From contig NVRZ01000232.1 in assembly GCA_002401055.1 (NCBI GenBank), positions 1-5,627 of the forward strand: a DNA stretch of 5,627 nt. The letters run 5' to 3'. Below, piece after piece: positions 5,610 to 5,627 of the stretch (positions within the stretch are counted from its first letter, which is position 1; the number at the start of each line of letters is the position of its first letter). The notes under the pieces were generated by a model. The model saw only the letters and a program-made list of their open reading frames with translations, made no database searches and had not been told where the DNA came from. Position numbers and translations under genes: made by a program. Origin of the DNA: Bacteroidota bacterium. Its GTDB lineage: Bacteria > Bacteroidota > Bacteroidia > NORP154.

Positions 5610-5627
5610 GATATCCTTTTATTAAAA

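Larger units (their letters stand above)
5213..5627. other. 415-base region with no convincing gene
   Basis: Upstream of the amidase, all six frames are broken by stops and I see no ATG-started ORF of useful length. The region holds the amidase -7 element, the 12-bp palindrome, and an 8-base direct repeat TAGGAACG at 5226-5233 and 5268-5275 (42 bases apart, about four helical turns). It also has a tRNA 5'-end-like stretch on the minus strand (5310-5333) and a 56-codon minus-strand ORF with TTG start (5439-5609). Any gene beyond the right edge is outside view. Confidence 0.7.

Noticed and set aside
1..5627. CRISPR array, insertion sequence, transposase or prophage genes
   Set aside because: I found no spaced direct repeats, terminal inverted repeats or mobile-element proteins in any frame.

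Overview
The window looks like part of a pigment-type biosynthetic operon from a member of the Bacteroidota. This is inferred from gene content (a DarA/DarB dialkylresorcinol pair with Bacteroidota-type accessory genes), AT-leaning composition, few Shine-Dalgarno sites, and two TAnnTTTG elements of the Bacteroidota sigma-A type in gaps where promoters are expected. Genus cannot be read from this sequence; Cytophagales/Flammeovirgaceae-like or flavobacterial hosts are plausible.

Layout: positions 3-4406 hold six plus-strand genes packed head to tail. They are (1) the C-terminal end of a DUF1702-like protein; (2) darA, the flavodoxin-like aromatase of dialkylresorcinol synthesis; (3) darB, the KAS III-like ketosynthase that builds the cyclohexanedione ring, with a TTG start and its own probable promoter; (4) a FabZ-like hotdog dehydratase lacking the usual catalytic histidine; (5) a 133-residue protein of unknown function, coupled to gene 4 by an ATGA overlap; and (6) a BtrH-like cysteine acyltransferase. 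A minus-strand gene (4403-5212) encodes a secreted zinc N-acetylmuramoyl-L-alanine amidase. It converges on gene 6, and both genes stop within the same CTAG tetramer, so the operon ends there. Positions 5213-5627 carry no convincing gene. They hold the probable amidase promoter, a 12-bp palindrome, a short tRNA-like stretch and one doubtful 56-codon ORF.

How the genes may work together: from family knowledge, DarB joins two ACP-bound acyl chains into a 1,3-cyclohexanedione and DarA oxidises it to a 2,5-dialkylresorcinol. In flexirubins such a resorcinol is esterified to an aryl-polyene acid. The hotdog protein fits acyl-chain processing. The BtrH-like protein, whose founding member moves an acyl group from a carrier protein to an acceptor, is a reasonable candidate for the acyl-transfer step; this is inference. 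No acyl carrier protein, chain-elongating ketosynthase or ketoreductase is visible, so the rest of the pathway, if present, lies upstream or elsewhere. The amidase is probably an unrelated neighbour.
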